Positions 44,086-52,472 of a DNA stretch of 64,000 nt are shown one piece after another. The position numbers and the translations under genes are program-made. Location: assembly GCA_023451825.1 (NCBI GenBank), contig JAEXYA010000011.1, forward strand, positions 10,126 to 74,125, in the 5' to 3' direction. Origin of the DNA: Pseudomonadota bacterium (GTDB lineage Bacteria; Pseudomonadota; Alphaproteobacteria; Rhizobiales; Xanthobacteraceae). The notes beneath the pieces were generated by a model, which saw nothing but the letters and a program-made list of their open reading frames with translations, did not search any database and was not told where the DNA came from. Numbering within the stretch: the stretch's first letter is position 1; each line of letters starts with the position of its first letter.

Positions 44086-45221
44086 CCCGGCATGTTCGGA
44101 TTGATCAGGTACTTCTCGCCGGTGGCGCGCTTCGCATAGGCACGAAGGTTGTCGAGGTTGAGGACGTCCTGAAGGGAAATGGTCTTGGTGTAGTGGCTGG
44201 CGAACGTGGTCTTGAGCTCGGCCACCACGCGCGCACGAAGCTTGGCTGCGTCATCCTTGCCGATCTTCTGCAGGAACGGAAACAGCAGCCATCCCCCCAT
44301 GCCCCAGGCCATGCCCGGCGGCGACAGTTCGATCGGGCGCGGCTCGAGCCGGCCATAGACATAGACCTGCTTGTGAGTGGTCGAGCCATAGCGGCTATAG
44401 ACCTTCATGGCCTTCACGGCCGCGGCTTCCATCGCATGCAGGATCTGCCCCTGCAGCTTGCCGCCGCCGGTGGCGTCGAAGGCAATGGTGGCGCCGGTGG
44501 CTTCGAGCGCAGCCACGAGATCGTCGAAGAAGGTGGGGGCCGTGGTGTTCACCACATATTTGGCACCGATATCGCGCAGGATTTTCTCCTGCGCTTCGCT
44601 GCGCACGATGTTGACGAGATCGATGCCGTCCTTCTGGCAGATCTTGTTGAGCATCTGGCCGAGGTTGGACGCAGCCGCGGTGTGGACCAGCGCCTTGTGC
44701 CCTTCCCGCTTCATGGTCTCGGTCATGCCCAGCGACGTCAGCGGATTGACGAAGCAGGATGCGCCCTCTTCCGCCGTCGTGCCGTCCGGCAACAGCATCA
44801 CTTCCTTGGCCTTGATCACGCGATACTGCGCATACATCGCGCCGCCGATCATCGCGACCGTCTTGCCGAGCAACGCCTGCGCGGCCTCCGAAGAGCCGGC
44901 CTTCACCACGATGCCCGCGCCTTCATTGCCGACCGCCATGGACTCGTCGAGACGGCCGCCCATCGCTTTCAGATTGGCCTGCGCCACCGTGGCCGTGACC
45001 ACCGCCGATGCACCGGAGCCAGTGACTTTCGCCGTCGCCGGATCGGCTGCGCCAAGCAGCAGACCAAGATCGGACGGATTGATCGGCGAGGCCTCGATGC
45101 GCACCACGATCTCATCGGGACCGGGGGCCGGAATCGCGACCTGCTGCAGCGATATTTCGAGTTCGCCGCTGCTCTTGATGAGGGATCGAAGTTCGAGGCC
45201 GGTGGTGATATCCGCAGTCAT
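44082..45221 (-). CDS. MDR-family oxidoreductase (zinc-independent quinone reductase-like)
   Basis: 379 residues of the medium-chain dehydrogenase fold: GroES-like N-terminal domain (PDEIVVRIEASPINPSD), then a nucleotide-binding domain with VHTAAASNLGQML and FDATGGGKLQGQIL. The Cys/His zinc ligands of alcohol dehydrogenases are lacking, so quinone/enoyl reduction with NADPH is likely. It is 34 nt downstream of the ICMT-like gene and overlaps the MFS gene by 4 nt. Confidence 0.85.
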   Translation of the reverse strand: MTADITTGLELRSLIKSSGELEISLQQVAIPAPGPDEIVVRIEASPINPSDLGLLLGAADPATAKVTGSGASAVVTATVAQANLKAMGGRLDESMAVGNEGAGIVVKAGSSEAAQALLGKTVAMIGGAMYAQYRVIKAKEVMLLPDGTTAEEGASCFVNPLTSLGMTETMKREGHKALVHTAAASNLGQMLNKICQKDGIDLVNIVRSEAQEKILRDIGAKYVVNTTAPTFFDDLVAALEATGATIAFDATGGGKLQGQILHAMEAAAVKAMKVYSRYGSTTHKQVYVYGRLEPRPIELSPPGMAWGMGGWLLFPFLQKIGKDDAAKLRARVVAELKTTFASHYTKTISLQDVLNLDNLRAYAKRATGEKYLINPNMPG

Positions 45222-45255
45222 GTCGCTCTCCCCAGATACCGCGGTCTCTGCCGCG

Positions 45256-45843
45256 TCAGTAGATGCCCGGAATGATGCGCTTGGTCTCGCGCATATAGGC
45301 CCGGTAGTCGTCGCCGAATGCCTCGGTCAGCATCCGCTCCTCGTGATCGATGCGGGTGAAGAACAGGATTGCGATGGCGACCAATCCGCTCAGGGCAGCC
45401 ATGGCGTTCGGCAGCAGCAAAGCCTGCGCCAGCGCCCACAACCAGAAAGACGAATACATCGGATGCCGGATCAGGCGATAGACGCCGCCGCGCACGATCT
45501 GGTGACTGTCGCGGATTTCGAGGCTCGCGGACCACTGCCGGCCGAGATCCTTGTGCGACCGGCGGAACAGCCAGAGCGACAGCACATAGACTGCCGCGCC
45601 GATCACGACGGCCGCATAATTGAGCTGGTAATTCAGCGCCGCGGGCCAGCCCGATGCGAGCCAGATCGCGGGCACGACGACCAGACCGATGGTCGCGATG
45701 GCCAGCAGGATACGCTCGCGGCTCCAGCCGACCGCCTTCACCGTCGCGGTCTTGCGCGCCTTGCGCGCATAGGGATAGCGGATGATGAACCAGGCAATAA
45801 GCCCGATCGCCCACACATAGATTCCGAGAAGTGACGCGGTCAT
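45256..45843 (-). CDS. Isoprenylcysteine carboxyl methyltransferase-like membrane protein
   Basis: 195 residues with about five helices and the ICMT/PEMT signature: GGVYRLIRHPMYSSFWLWAL and, near the C-terminus, HEERMLTEAFGDDYRAYM. Members methylate membrane-bound or small lipid-like acceptors with SAM; bacterial substrates are mostly unknown. It begins 18 nt after the GHCLG hydrolase gene. Confidence 0.87.
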   Translation of the reverse strand: MTASLLGIYVWAIGLIAWFIIRYPYARKARKTATVKAVGWSRERILLAIATIGLVVVPAIWLASGWPAALNYQLNYAAVVIGAAVYVLSLWLFRRSHKDLGRQWSASLEIRDSHQIVRGGVYRLIRHPMYSSFWLWALAQALLLPNAMAALSGLVAIAILFFTRIDHEERMLTEAFGDDYRAYMRETKRIIPGIY

Positions 45844-45861
45844 GGTCGTCCGTTCAGGCCA

Positions 45862-47100
45862 TCACGCAGCATTGACGGATGCCCCGGCCTGCGGTTGAGA
45901 GGAATTGCCGGGCGCCAGCAACGCGCCGTCGGCGCCGAAGCGCGTGACGCCGCCGCCCACCGCCGTGATCTCGTCGAACGGCAGCGGGCCGCACAGGATC
46001 ATGCAGTAGTCATAGGGCGCGCGCTGCTGGTTGCCCATCACCATCTGATAGTGAATGCGCATGAAGCTGAAGCGGTAGCGCTTGAACTGCTCCATGCCCA
46101 TCATGTCATGCATCTGGATGCGGCGGATATTCGGCCGGCCATCGCTGCGCTCACGGCTGACGCGCTTCAGCGTGACGGGATCGAAGCGGTAAAAGCTGAT
46201 CACATCGTCGCGGGCGTGATATTCGGCCCAGCGCACCGCGGGCGTACCGGCCACAAGCTTCGACGCGTCGCGCACACTGGTACCGGCGGGATGCAGCGCG
46301 AATTTCGGGATCGTCGCGCTCACGGTCAGAACGCAGATGGTCGGGCCGTGTTTGGCGAGATCGGGATCGAGCTTCAGCGCCCGCGCCACCGTCTCCATGA
46401 CGAGCGCCGCGCCAAGGCAGTGGCCGATGATGACGATTTCATCGACGTCGGCCTTCTGCGCGCGCGCCACCAGCGTCTTCGCAAATTCATCGACCCGCGC
46501 CTTCATCTTCGGACGCTTGCCGTAAACGTATTGCCGCGAAAAGATCCAGTCGTCGAACACGTGATTGATCGGCTTCCGCCAGCCGTAATAGTGCAGCAGC
46601 GCCGTGAATACGGCAGCGCCGGCCACGAGGCCCACGGGCCATGCCGCTGCGCCGCTCATCGCGAACAGCCATGTCAGGCCATAGCCGACCACCGCACCTG
46701 CCGCAGCGAAGGCGGCGATCCACAGATAGGAGAACAGAAAGAAGCCGGCATATTTCCAGCTCGAATAGAAGAAGCGGAACAAAGTTCCGGTCACGATCCA
46801 GTTGCCAAGCGTGACGAACGCAGCGCCGAGCCGTGACAGCATTCCACGGGAATGATCCTCATTGATGAGATCATCCCAGCGCAGCATCTCGTAGGTGATA
46901 TCGGTCTGCCAGTTCGGACCGGACGCATGCGCCGGCCACGAAGCGCTGACGACGCGCGCATCGGGCGTGCCCGGCGCCGTCGCACTGACACCCCAGGTCT
47001 TCTGGAACGTGCCCAGCGACTTGCGGAACCGCTCGAGCTGCGTGTCCGGCGAGATCGGATCGTAGCCGCCGATATGGAAGACGTGTCGCCGCGCGATCAT
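45862..47100 (-). CDS. Membrane alpha/beta-hydrolase-like protein with Cys in the nucleophile motif
   Basis: 412 residues from the ATG at 47100 (MIARRHVFHIGGYDP), the frame continuing to 47151. Helices lie at about 92-115 and 120-170. The region after has VIIGHCLGAALVMET, a lipase-type G-x-nucleophile-x-G elbow with Cys228 where Ser is usual. A His is plausible in the C-terminal part. First gene of an operon with the ICMT-like, MDR and MFS genes; a lipid or ester substrate is a guess. Confidence 0.75.
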   Translation of the reverse strand: MIARRHVFHIGGYDPISPDTQLERFRKSLGTFQKTWGVSATAPGTPDARVVSASWPAHASGPNWQTDITYEMLRWDDLINEDHSRGMLSRLGAAFVTLGNWIVTGTLFRFFYSSWKYAGFFLFSYLWIAAFAAAGAVVGYGLTWLFAMSGAAAWPVGLVAGAAVFTALLHYYGWRKPINHVFDDWIFSRQYVYGKRPKMKARVDEFAKTLVARAQKADVDEIVIIGHCLGAALVMETVARALKLDPDLAKHGPTICVLTVSATIPKFALHPAGTSVRDASKLVAGTPAVRWAEYHARDDVISFYRFDPVTLKRVSRERSDGRPNIRRIQMHDMMGMEQFKRYRFSFMRIHYQMVMGNQQRAPYDYCMILCGPLPFDEITAVGGGVTRFGADGALLAPGNSSQPQAGASVNAA

Positions 47101-47342
47101 CGCCCGCTCGCTCCCGATTGAATCCGCATTGTCATGGCCGCTGCATAGCAAATTCGCCCGCCGTCACAAACCGGCGCGACCGGCAGATGGCGGAGATCAC
47201 GCAGGTTTTTGTCGCCCGAGGGTCACACCGATCGGGTTTCGCCATCTGCCCCATCACAAATCGGGGAAACCCCGCAGGACCATGATTGACGCAACCGGTC
47301 GATGTCTGAACATGTCTGCGGGTTTCTCGTTCGAAAGAAGGC

Positions 47343-48026
47343 ATGATGTCGATCGTTCTCAAGGGCTTGCAGCGGCCGTCGCGGATTTCTCCGGCGGCCG
47401 TTCTGCTGATTCTCTGCTCCCTCCTGGTGGCGCCACTCGCGAGTTCCAGCGACGCCGAGGCAGCCCCCCGCCGTCCCGGTCAGGTCTATCTCTACCGCGG
47501 TATCATGAACGTGTTTTCGTTGGGCATGGACCAGATCGCCTACAAGCTGCAGGCCGTCGGCGTTGCCACATCGGTGAGCAACCACACCATGTGGAGCAGC
47601 GAAGCCAATGACATGATCGCCAAATACAAGGCCGGCAATCGCGAGCCGATCATCCTGATGGGGCACTCGGCCGGCGCCGACGCGACCATTTCGGTCGCCC
47701 GCAAGCTGGCGCAATACAACATCCCGGTCGCGCTGATCGTGAATTTCGATCCCGTTGCGCCCGATGCAGTTCCGAACAACGTCAAGCAGATCGTGAACTA
47801 TTACGTTCCCGCCGGCTGGGGTCGCGCGGTGGCTGCCGGCGACAAGCGCTTCAAGGGCAAGCTCGCCAACGTGAACGAGAGCAGCACGACCAACCACTTC
47901 TCCATCGACAAGGACGACGGACTGCAGCGTCAGGCGATCGCCCGCGTGCTCGCGGTTACAGGCGGCAATATCCGCCGCAAGCCGGCGGCACCAAAAGGTG
48001 CGCAGGTCTCGGCGGCGCCGCAGTAA
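47343..48026 (+). CDS. Exported alpha/beta hydrolase with GHSAG motif
   Basis: 227 residues; signal peptide to about residue 40 (SSDAEA|AP). GHSAGAD at 107-113 has the Ser nucleophile at 109, followed by VNFDPVAPD and a His in TTNHFSI, giving a likely Ser-Asp-His triad. The fold is that of lipase/thioesterase-like enzymes. Divergent from the GHCLG hydrolase across 242 nt with no gene; a terminator follows. Confidence 0.82.
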   Translation: MMSIVLKGLQRPSRISPAAVLLILCSLLVAPLASSSDAEAAPRRPGQVYLYRGIMNVFSLGMDQIAYKLQAVGVATSVSNHTMWSSEANDMIAKYKAGNREPIILMGHSAGADATISVARKLAQYNIPVALIVNFDPVAPDAVPNNVKQIVNYYVPAGWGRAVAAGDKRFKGKLANVNESSTTNHFSIDKDDGLQRQAIARVLAVTGGNIRRKPAAPKGAQVSAAPQ

Positions 48027-48050
48027 ACACAACCGTATAGATGAAACGAC

Positions 48051-48088
48051 AACGGCCGAGGCTTCCCGCCTTGGCCGTTTTGCTTTTG
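48051..48088 (+). terminator. Rho-independent terminator of the GHSAG hydrolase gene
   Basis: 12-bp stem AACGGCCGAGGC/GCCTTGGCCGTT (one G-T pair), TTCCC loop, then TTTGCTTTT, 24 nt after the stop. Confidence 0.85.
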
Positions 48089-48101
48089 CGCGATGCTGCG
48101 C

Positions 48102-50135
48102 TCAGACCAGAAGCATGTCGTGATGGGTTGGCACTTTCACGACGTCTGAATGGATGGCCGATGGATCGTGATGTGCTGACGGAGTATTGGCCGCATCCCC
48201 GGACATCTCGACAATCTCAGTCGCGGGCAAAGTCAGCCCAGATGCGAGCGGGACGGATGCCTCCACCGTCGCAGGCGTGGCCGCGGCGGCTGATGAGGCG
48301 AAGGCAAAATTGTCGCTGGAAGATTGACCGGGCATCTCTTGCGCGGCCGTGGTCGCCGCAGTCGCACGACCGATATCAGCAGTGGCCAGCATGCCATCCT
48401 TGAACTTCATATATTCGACGTTCATCAGGTAGTCGGTGCCGTCGCGATTGGCGACGCCGTCGGCGACGATGGTTTGCGTCCCCTTTTGACTGATCGTGTA
48501 GTCACCCATCGAGCCGGAGAAGACCGCGGTGTCCGTACCCGCTTCGCCATTGATGATGTCGTTGCCGATGCCCCCGAAAATATAGTCGTCGCCTGCGCCG
48601 GCCCGCACCACGTCATTGTCGTTATTGGCGCCGAAGAACCAGTCCTGATGCTTGGCGGTGTCGAAATTGATGGTGCGGACATAGAGGTCAAATGATCCGG
48701 GCGAACTCGCATTGGTGCCGTCCGCCGGCGTCAACTCGACGCCGTTGACGGTGATGTCCTTGAAATGCAGGGCTCGCCCGGGCGTCGAGTTGACGATTTC
48801 GACGGCGAGACTGGTGACCTGCCCCGGATTGTCGAAGGTAAAGGTCTGGGTCTGATAGTCCGACGGATGCGAGGCCGGCGTGAATTCACGAATACTATCG
48901 ACCGGCTGGCCGTTGACGATCAGACGCGCCTGCGCGGCCTCGCCATTCACCACCGAGCCATAGCCCGTTAGCGTCACTGTCGTGGACGTCAGCCGTCCCG
49001 GCTCCGACGGCCCGGCGACAATGACGTCATTGCCGCCGCCAGCGTAGATCTCGTCATGGCCGAGCCCGCCATAAATGATGTCGCGTCCGGCACCGCGATC
49101 GATGATGTCGCCGATGGCCGATCCATAGGTGGTTGTCTCCGGCAGATATCCGTTGCCGTGGAAATACTGATCGACCACCTGCTCCGCCGGCTTGTGCTGC
49201 GGCGAATAACCGGTCTCGTTCGGCTGATTGCTGAGATCCCATTGCCAGAACTGCACGCCCTTCAGCCATGTGCCGCCTTGCGTGCCCCACACCTGCATGA
49301 AGGCATTATAGGCATCCGCCTGTTCGGCGGCATCGGGCGGCGCCTTGGATGAGCCGCCGCCGGGATTGATCGCGGTGCCGTCGATGCTGCGATAGCCGAC
49401 CTCGGTCATCAGCACCTGCTTGCCGTGATCCTGGGACAGCGCATGCAGGAAATCCACCGGTGACTGGTGATCGAAGGCGCGCGCGTAATAGGGATTGAAC
49501 GGCACCTCGTTCCAGGCATTCACGAGTTCGGCAACCGTCGGCTCCGTGCTCGCGGTCAGCGGCGGATAGGTGTTGACGCCGATGATATCGACCTGATCCC
49601 AGAAACTGACCTTCGAGGCCTCGTCGGTGGCCGCTGCATAAGTGATGTCGCCGCGATAAACGGAGCGCACCGCCGCGATGATATCGGTCCAGTAGTGCTG
49701 ATAATCCGCGCCGGAGAGGCTGCTCATCTCGTTGCCGATCGCGAATGTATCGACGCCGCCTTGTTGTGCGATCTCCGCGAGATGCACGACCTCAGCCTTG
49801 TAGGACGCGAAGAACGCCCCGACATCGGTCGGCGCAAGACTATGCGAGATCGTGCCGTCGAGGCCGGACAGGTTCGGCTTGAACACGACATCGAGTCCAT
49901 TCGCATGCGCCGCCTTGAATCCCGCCAGCAACGACGCATCGGTCTCGGTCTTGCCGGCAACGGCTTTGACGTCGTTACCCCAGCGATTGTCGGTCCATAT
50001 CCGCGTCGTCAACGCGACCGAATTGGAGCCGAGATTGGCAATGTTCTGGAAGGCCTCATTGGCCGACGGGCTGGCGAACTGCCCACCCCATTCTGACAGG
50101 GCCCCAAAACCCTGAACGTCAAAGATGTTGGGCAT
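48102..50135 (-). CDS. RTX-containing glycoside hydrolase (TIM barrel) with carbohydrate-binding-like domain
   Basis: 677 residues, no N-terminal signal. Residues 1-330 form a glycoside hydrolase TIM barrel similar to GH113-type mannanases, with likely acid Glu136 in AIGNEMS and nucleophile Glu245 in LMTEVGYRS. RTX repeats (GGLGHDEIYAGGGNDVI near 355; GAGDDYIFGGIGNDIINGEAGTD near 515) bind calcium and mark type I secretion substrates. Between them lies a beta domain with TVTLTGYGSVVNGEAAQARL resembling Ca-dependent xylan-binding modules. The C-terminus is Ala/Ser/Thr-rich. No type I exporter gene is adjacent. Confidence 0.8.
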   Translation of the reverse strand: MPNIFDVQGFGALSEWGGQFASPSANEAFQNIANLGSNSVALTTRIWTDNRWGNDVKAVAGKTETDASLLAGFKAAHANGLDVVFKPNLSGLDGTISHSLAPTDVGAFFASYKAEVVHLAEIAQQGGVDTFAIGNEMSSLSGADYQHYWTDIIAAVRSVYRGDITYAAATDEASKVSFWDQVDIIGVNTYPPLTASTEPTVAELVNAWNEVPFNPYYARAFDHQSPVDFLHALSQDHGKQVLMTEVGYRSIDGTAINPGGGSSKAPPDAAEQADAYNAFMQVWGTQGGTWLKGVQFWQWDLSNQPNETGYSPQHKPAEQVVDQYFHGNGYLPETTTYGSAIGDIIDRGAGRDIIYGGLGHDEIYAGGGNDVIVAGPSEPGRLTSTTVTLTGYGSVVNGEAAQARLIVNGQPVDSIREFTPASHPSDYQTQTFTFDNPGQVTSLAVEIVNSTPGRALHFKDITVNGVELTPADGTNASSPGSFDLYVRTINFDTAKHQDWFFGANNDNDVVRAGAGDDYIFGGIGNDIINGEAGTDTAVFSGSMGDYTISQKGTQTIVADGVANRDGTDYLMNVEYMKFKDGMLATADIGRATAATTAAQEMPGQSSSDNFAFASSAAAATPATVEASVPLASGLTLPATEIVEMSGDAANTPSAHHDPSAIHSDVVKVPTHHDMLLV

Positions 50136-50244
50136 TCGCGCTCTCCATCTGCGTGGCAGTGAGAGCCTGCGCCCCGTTCGTGATACCTTCGCGACCGCAA
50201 TAAGGTATCCTGATGGCGCCTAAAGTTTGAGGCATATGGCAACG

Positions 50245-50280
50245 AAAATCGCCGCCCGCGTTTGCGCGAGCGGCGATGGT
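50245..50280 (-). terminator. Terminator of eno
   Basis: On the minus strand ATCGCCGC, loop, GCGGCGAT then TTTCGTT: an 8-bp stem with extra inner GC pairs, starting 25 nt after the eno stop. Confidence 0.75.
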
Positions 50281-50304
50281 CAGTTTGGCGATTGGCCTAC
50301 GCGC

Positions 50305-51588
50305 TTAAGCGAGCGCCTTCAGCGCCTTGCGGCCGGCATAGAGCGCTTGGGTGCCGAGCTGCTGCTCGATGCGCAGGAGCTGGTTGTACTTGGCGGTGCG
50401 GTCGGCGCGCGCGAGCGAACCGGTTTTGATCTGTCCGCAATTGGTGGCGACGGCGAGATCGGCGATGGTCGAGTCCTCGGTTTCACCCGAGCGATGCGAC
50501 ATGACCGCGGTGTAGCCGGCCTTGAACGCCATCTCGACCGCACTCAGCGTTTCGGTGAGCGAGCCGATCTGGTTGACCTTCACCAGGATCGAATTGGCGC
50601 GGCCAGCCTTGATGCCCTCTTCGAGGCGCGTGACATTGGTCACGAACAGATCGTCGCCGACCAGCTGGCACTTCTTGCCGATGAGGTCGGTGACTTCCTT
50701 CCAGCCGTCCATGTCGTCTTCCGACATGCCGTCTTCGATGGACACGATCGGATAATTGCCGACGAGCTGGGCGAGATACTTCGCCTGCTCTGAAATGCTG
50801 CGAGTCTTGCCCTCGCCTTCATAGACGTATTTGCCGTCCTTGAAGAACTCGGTGGAGGCGCAGTCGAGTGCGAGCATCACGTCGTCACCCGGCTTGTAAC
50901 CAGCCTTGGTGATGGCGCCCATCACGAAGTCCAGCGCGGCTTCGGCCGATGCGAGGTTCGGTGCAAAACCGCCTTCGTCGCCGACATTGGTGTTGTGGCC
51001 GGCCTTCTTCAGCTCGCCCTTCAGCGTGTGAAAGATTTCGGCGCCGCAACGCAGGCCGTCGGCGAAGGTGCCAGCGCCCACCGGCATGATCATGAATTCC
51101 TGGAAGTCGATCGGATTGTCGGCATGCATGCCGCCATTGATGATGTTCATCATCGGCACCGGCAGCGTACGCGCCGAGGTGCCGCCGACATAGCGATACA
51201 GCGGCATGTCGAGGGATTCAGCGGCGGCCTTGGCGGCGGCCAGCGAGACGCCGAGGATGGCGTTGGCGCCTAGGCGCGACTTGTTCGGCGTTCCGTCGAG
51301 CGCGATCATGGTCTCGTCGAGCTGGATCTGGTTCTCCACATCCATGCCGCCGATCGCGTCGAAGATCTCGCCATTGATGGCGTCCACGGCCTTCAGCACG
51401 CCCTTGCCGAGATAGCGCGACTTGTCGCCGTCGCGTAGTTCGACCGCTTCATGCGCGCCGGTGGATGCGCCCGACGGAACCGCCGCGCGGCCCATCGAGC
51501 CGTCTTCCAGCACCACATCGACCTCGACCGTGGGATTGCCGCGGCTATCGAGAATTTCGCGGCCAATGATATCGACGATGGCGGTCAT
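50305..51588 (-). CDS. eno: Enolase
   Basis: 427 residues with the enolase signatures: EILDSRGNPTVEVDV, the catalytic NVGDEGGFAPN, LALDCASTEFF with metal ligands, VSIEDGMSEDD, and SHRSGETEDSTIADLAV. Converts 2-phosphoglycerate to phosphoenolpyruvate and also takes part in the RNA degradosome. Divergent from queF, 126 nt apart. Confidence 0.97.
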   Translation of the reverse strand: MTAIVDIIGREILDSRGNPTVEVDVVLEDGSMGRAAVPSGASTGAHEAVELRDGDKSRYLGKGVLKAVDAINGEIFDAIGGMDVENQIQLDETMIALDGTPNKSRLGANAILGVSLAAAKAAAESLDMPLYRYVGGTSARTLPVPMMNIINGGMHADNPIDFQEFMIMPVGAGTFADGLRCGAEIFHTLKGELKKAGHNTNVGDEGGFAPNLASAEAALDFVMGAITKAGYKPGDDVMLALDCASTEFFKDGKYVYEGEGKTRSISEQAKYLAQLVGNYPIVSIEDGMSEDDMDGWKEVTDLIGKKCQLVGDDLFVTNVTRLEEGIKAGRANSILVKVNQIGSLTETLSAVEMAFKAGYTAVMSHRSGETEDSTIADLAVATNCGQIKTGSLARADRTAKYNQLLRIEQQLGTQALYAGRKALKALA

Positions 51589-51714
51589 GGTGCCCTCTTT
51601 GTGCTGGGGTGGTCGGTTGGCCGTGCTTCTAGCCCATGGTGCGGGGCGGGAAAACCCCGCTTGGCGTGACGCCAGCCCCTGGATTGGCTAAGAACCGCGC
51701 CAACGGAGACCGAT

Positions 51715-52194
51715 ATGTCAAAAAACCCTCGCAAATCACCCAAAGCCGCGCCGGAGCTGCAGCTCGGCCGCGCTGTGGAATGGCCGACCTCCCCGGAAGC
51801 CGCACAGCTCGACAAGGTGCCCAATCCGCAAAAGGGCACCGATTACACCGTGCGCTTTACCGCCCCGGAATTCACCTCGCTGTGCCCGATCACCGGCCAG
51901 CCGGATTTCGCCCATCTGATGATCGATTATGTCCCCGGCCAGTGGCTGGTGGAATCCAAGGCGCTGAAACTCTACCTCGCCTCGTTCCGCAACCACGGCG
52001 CTTTCCATGAGGACTGCACGGTGGCCATCGGCAAGCGCATTGCCGACACCATCAAGCCAAAGTGGCTGCGCATCGGCGGCTACTGGTATCCCCGCGGCGG
52101 CATCCCCATCGACGTGTTCTGGCAAACGGGTCGCCTGCCCAAGGGCGTGTGGGTGCCCGAGCAAGGCGTGGCTCCGTATCGCGGGCGGGGCTAG
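51715..52194 (+). CDS. queF: NADPH-dependent 7-cyano-7-deazaguanine reductase (preQ0 reductase)
   Basis: 159 residues, type I (unimodular) QueF. Catalytic Cys57 lies in FTSLCPITGQPDF, and the NADPH-binding ESKALKLYLASFRNHG follows, with HED at the end of FHEDCT. Reduces preQ0 to preQ1 in queuosine synthesis for tRNA. Upstream ORF is eno on the other strand; no other que genes are near. Confidence 0.95.
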   Translation: MSKNPRKSPKAAPELQLGRAVEWPTSPEAAQLDKVPNPQKGTDYTVRFTAPEFTSLCPITGQPDFAHLMIDYVPGQWLVESKALKLYLASFRNHGAFHEDCTVAIGKRIADTIKPKWLRIGGYWYPRGGIPIDVFWQTGRLPKGVWVPEQGVAPYRGRG

Positions 52195-52205
52195 CTCGTC
52201 CGTCT

Positions 52206-52238
52206 TAGCCCGCATGAGCGCAACGCCTTGCGGGCTAC
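52206..52238. repeat. Single-hairpin element after queF
   Basis: TAGCCCGCATGAGCGCAACGCCTTGCGGGCTA: 9-bp arms around a core with GAGCGCAA, the same design as one half of the hairpin repeats elsewhere. May also end queF transcription. Confidence 0.6.
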
Positions 52239-52472
52239 AACGCGATTCCAGGGCGCAATGCGAACCGCCCAATCAATGCGGGTGGGGACAAAGCAAAATC
52301 GATATCGGCGAACCGCCAAATCATAACGCCGAAGCGCCACTTCGGCACCAACTTTCGCGAAGACGCCATTTTAGATGGCTTTTAACTGCGACATAACGGT
52401 ATAGCCATTGCCGAAACGGAACTGACTGCCGCAAACAGGTCCCTGAAATCTGGAATTTTGGGGAATTCTCTC

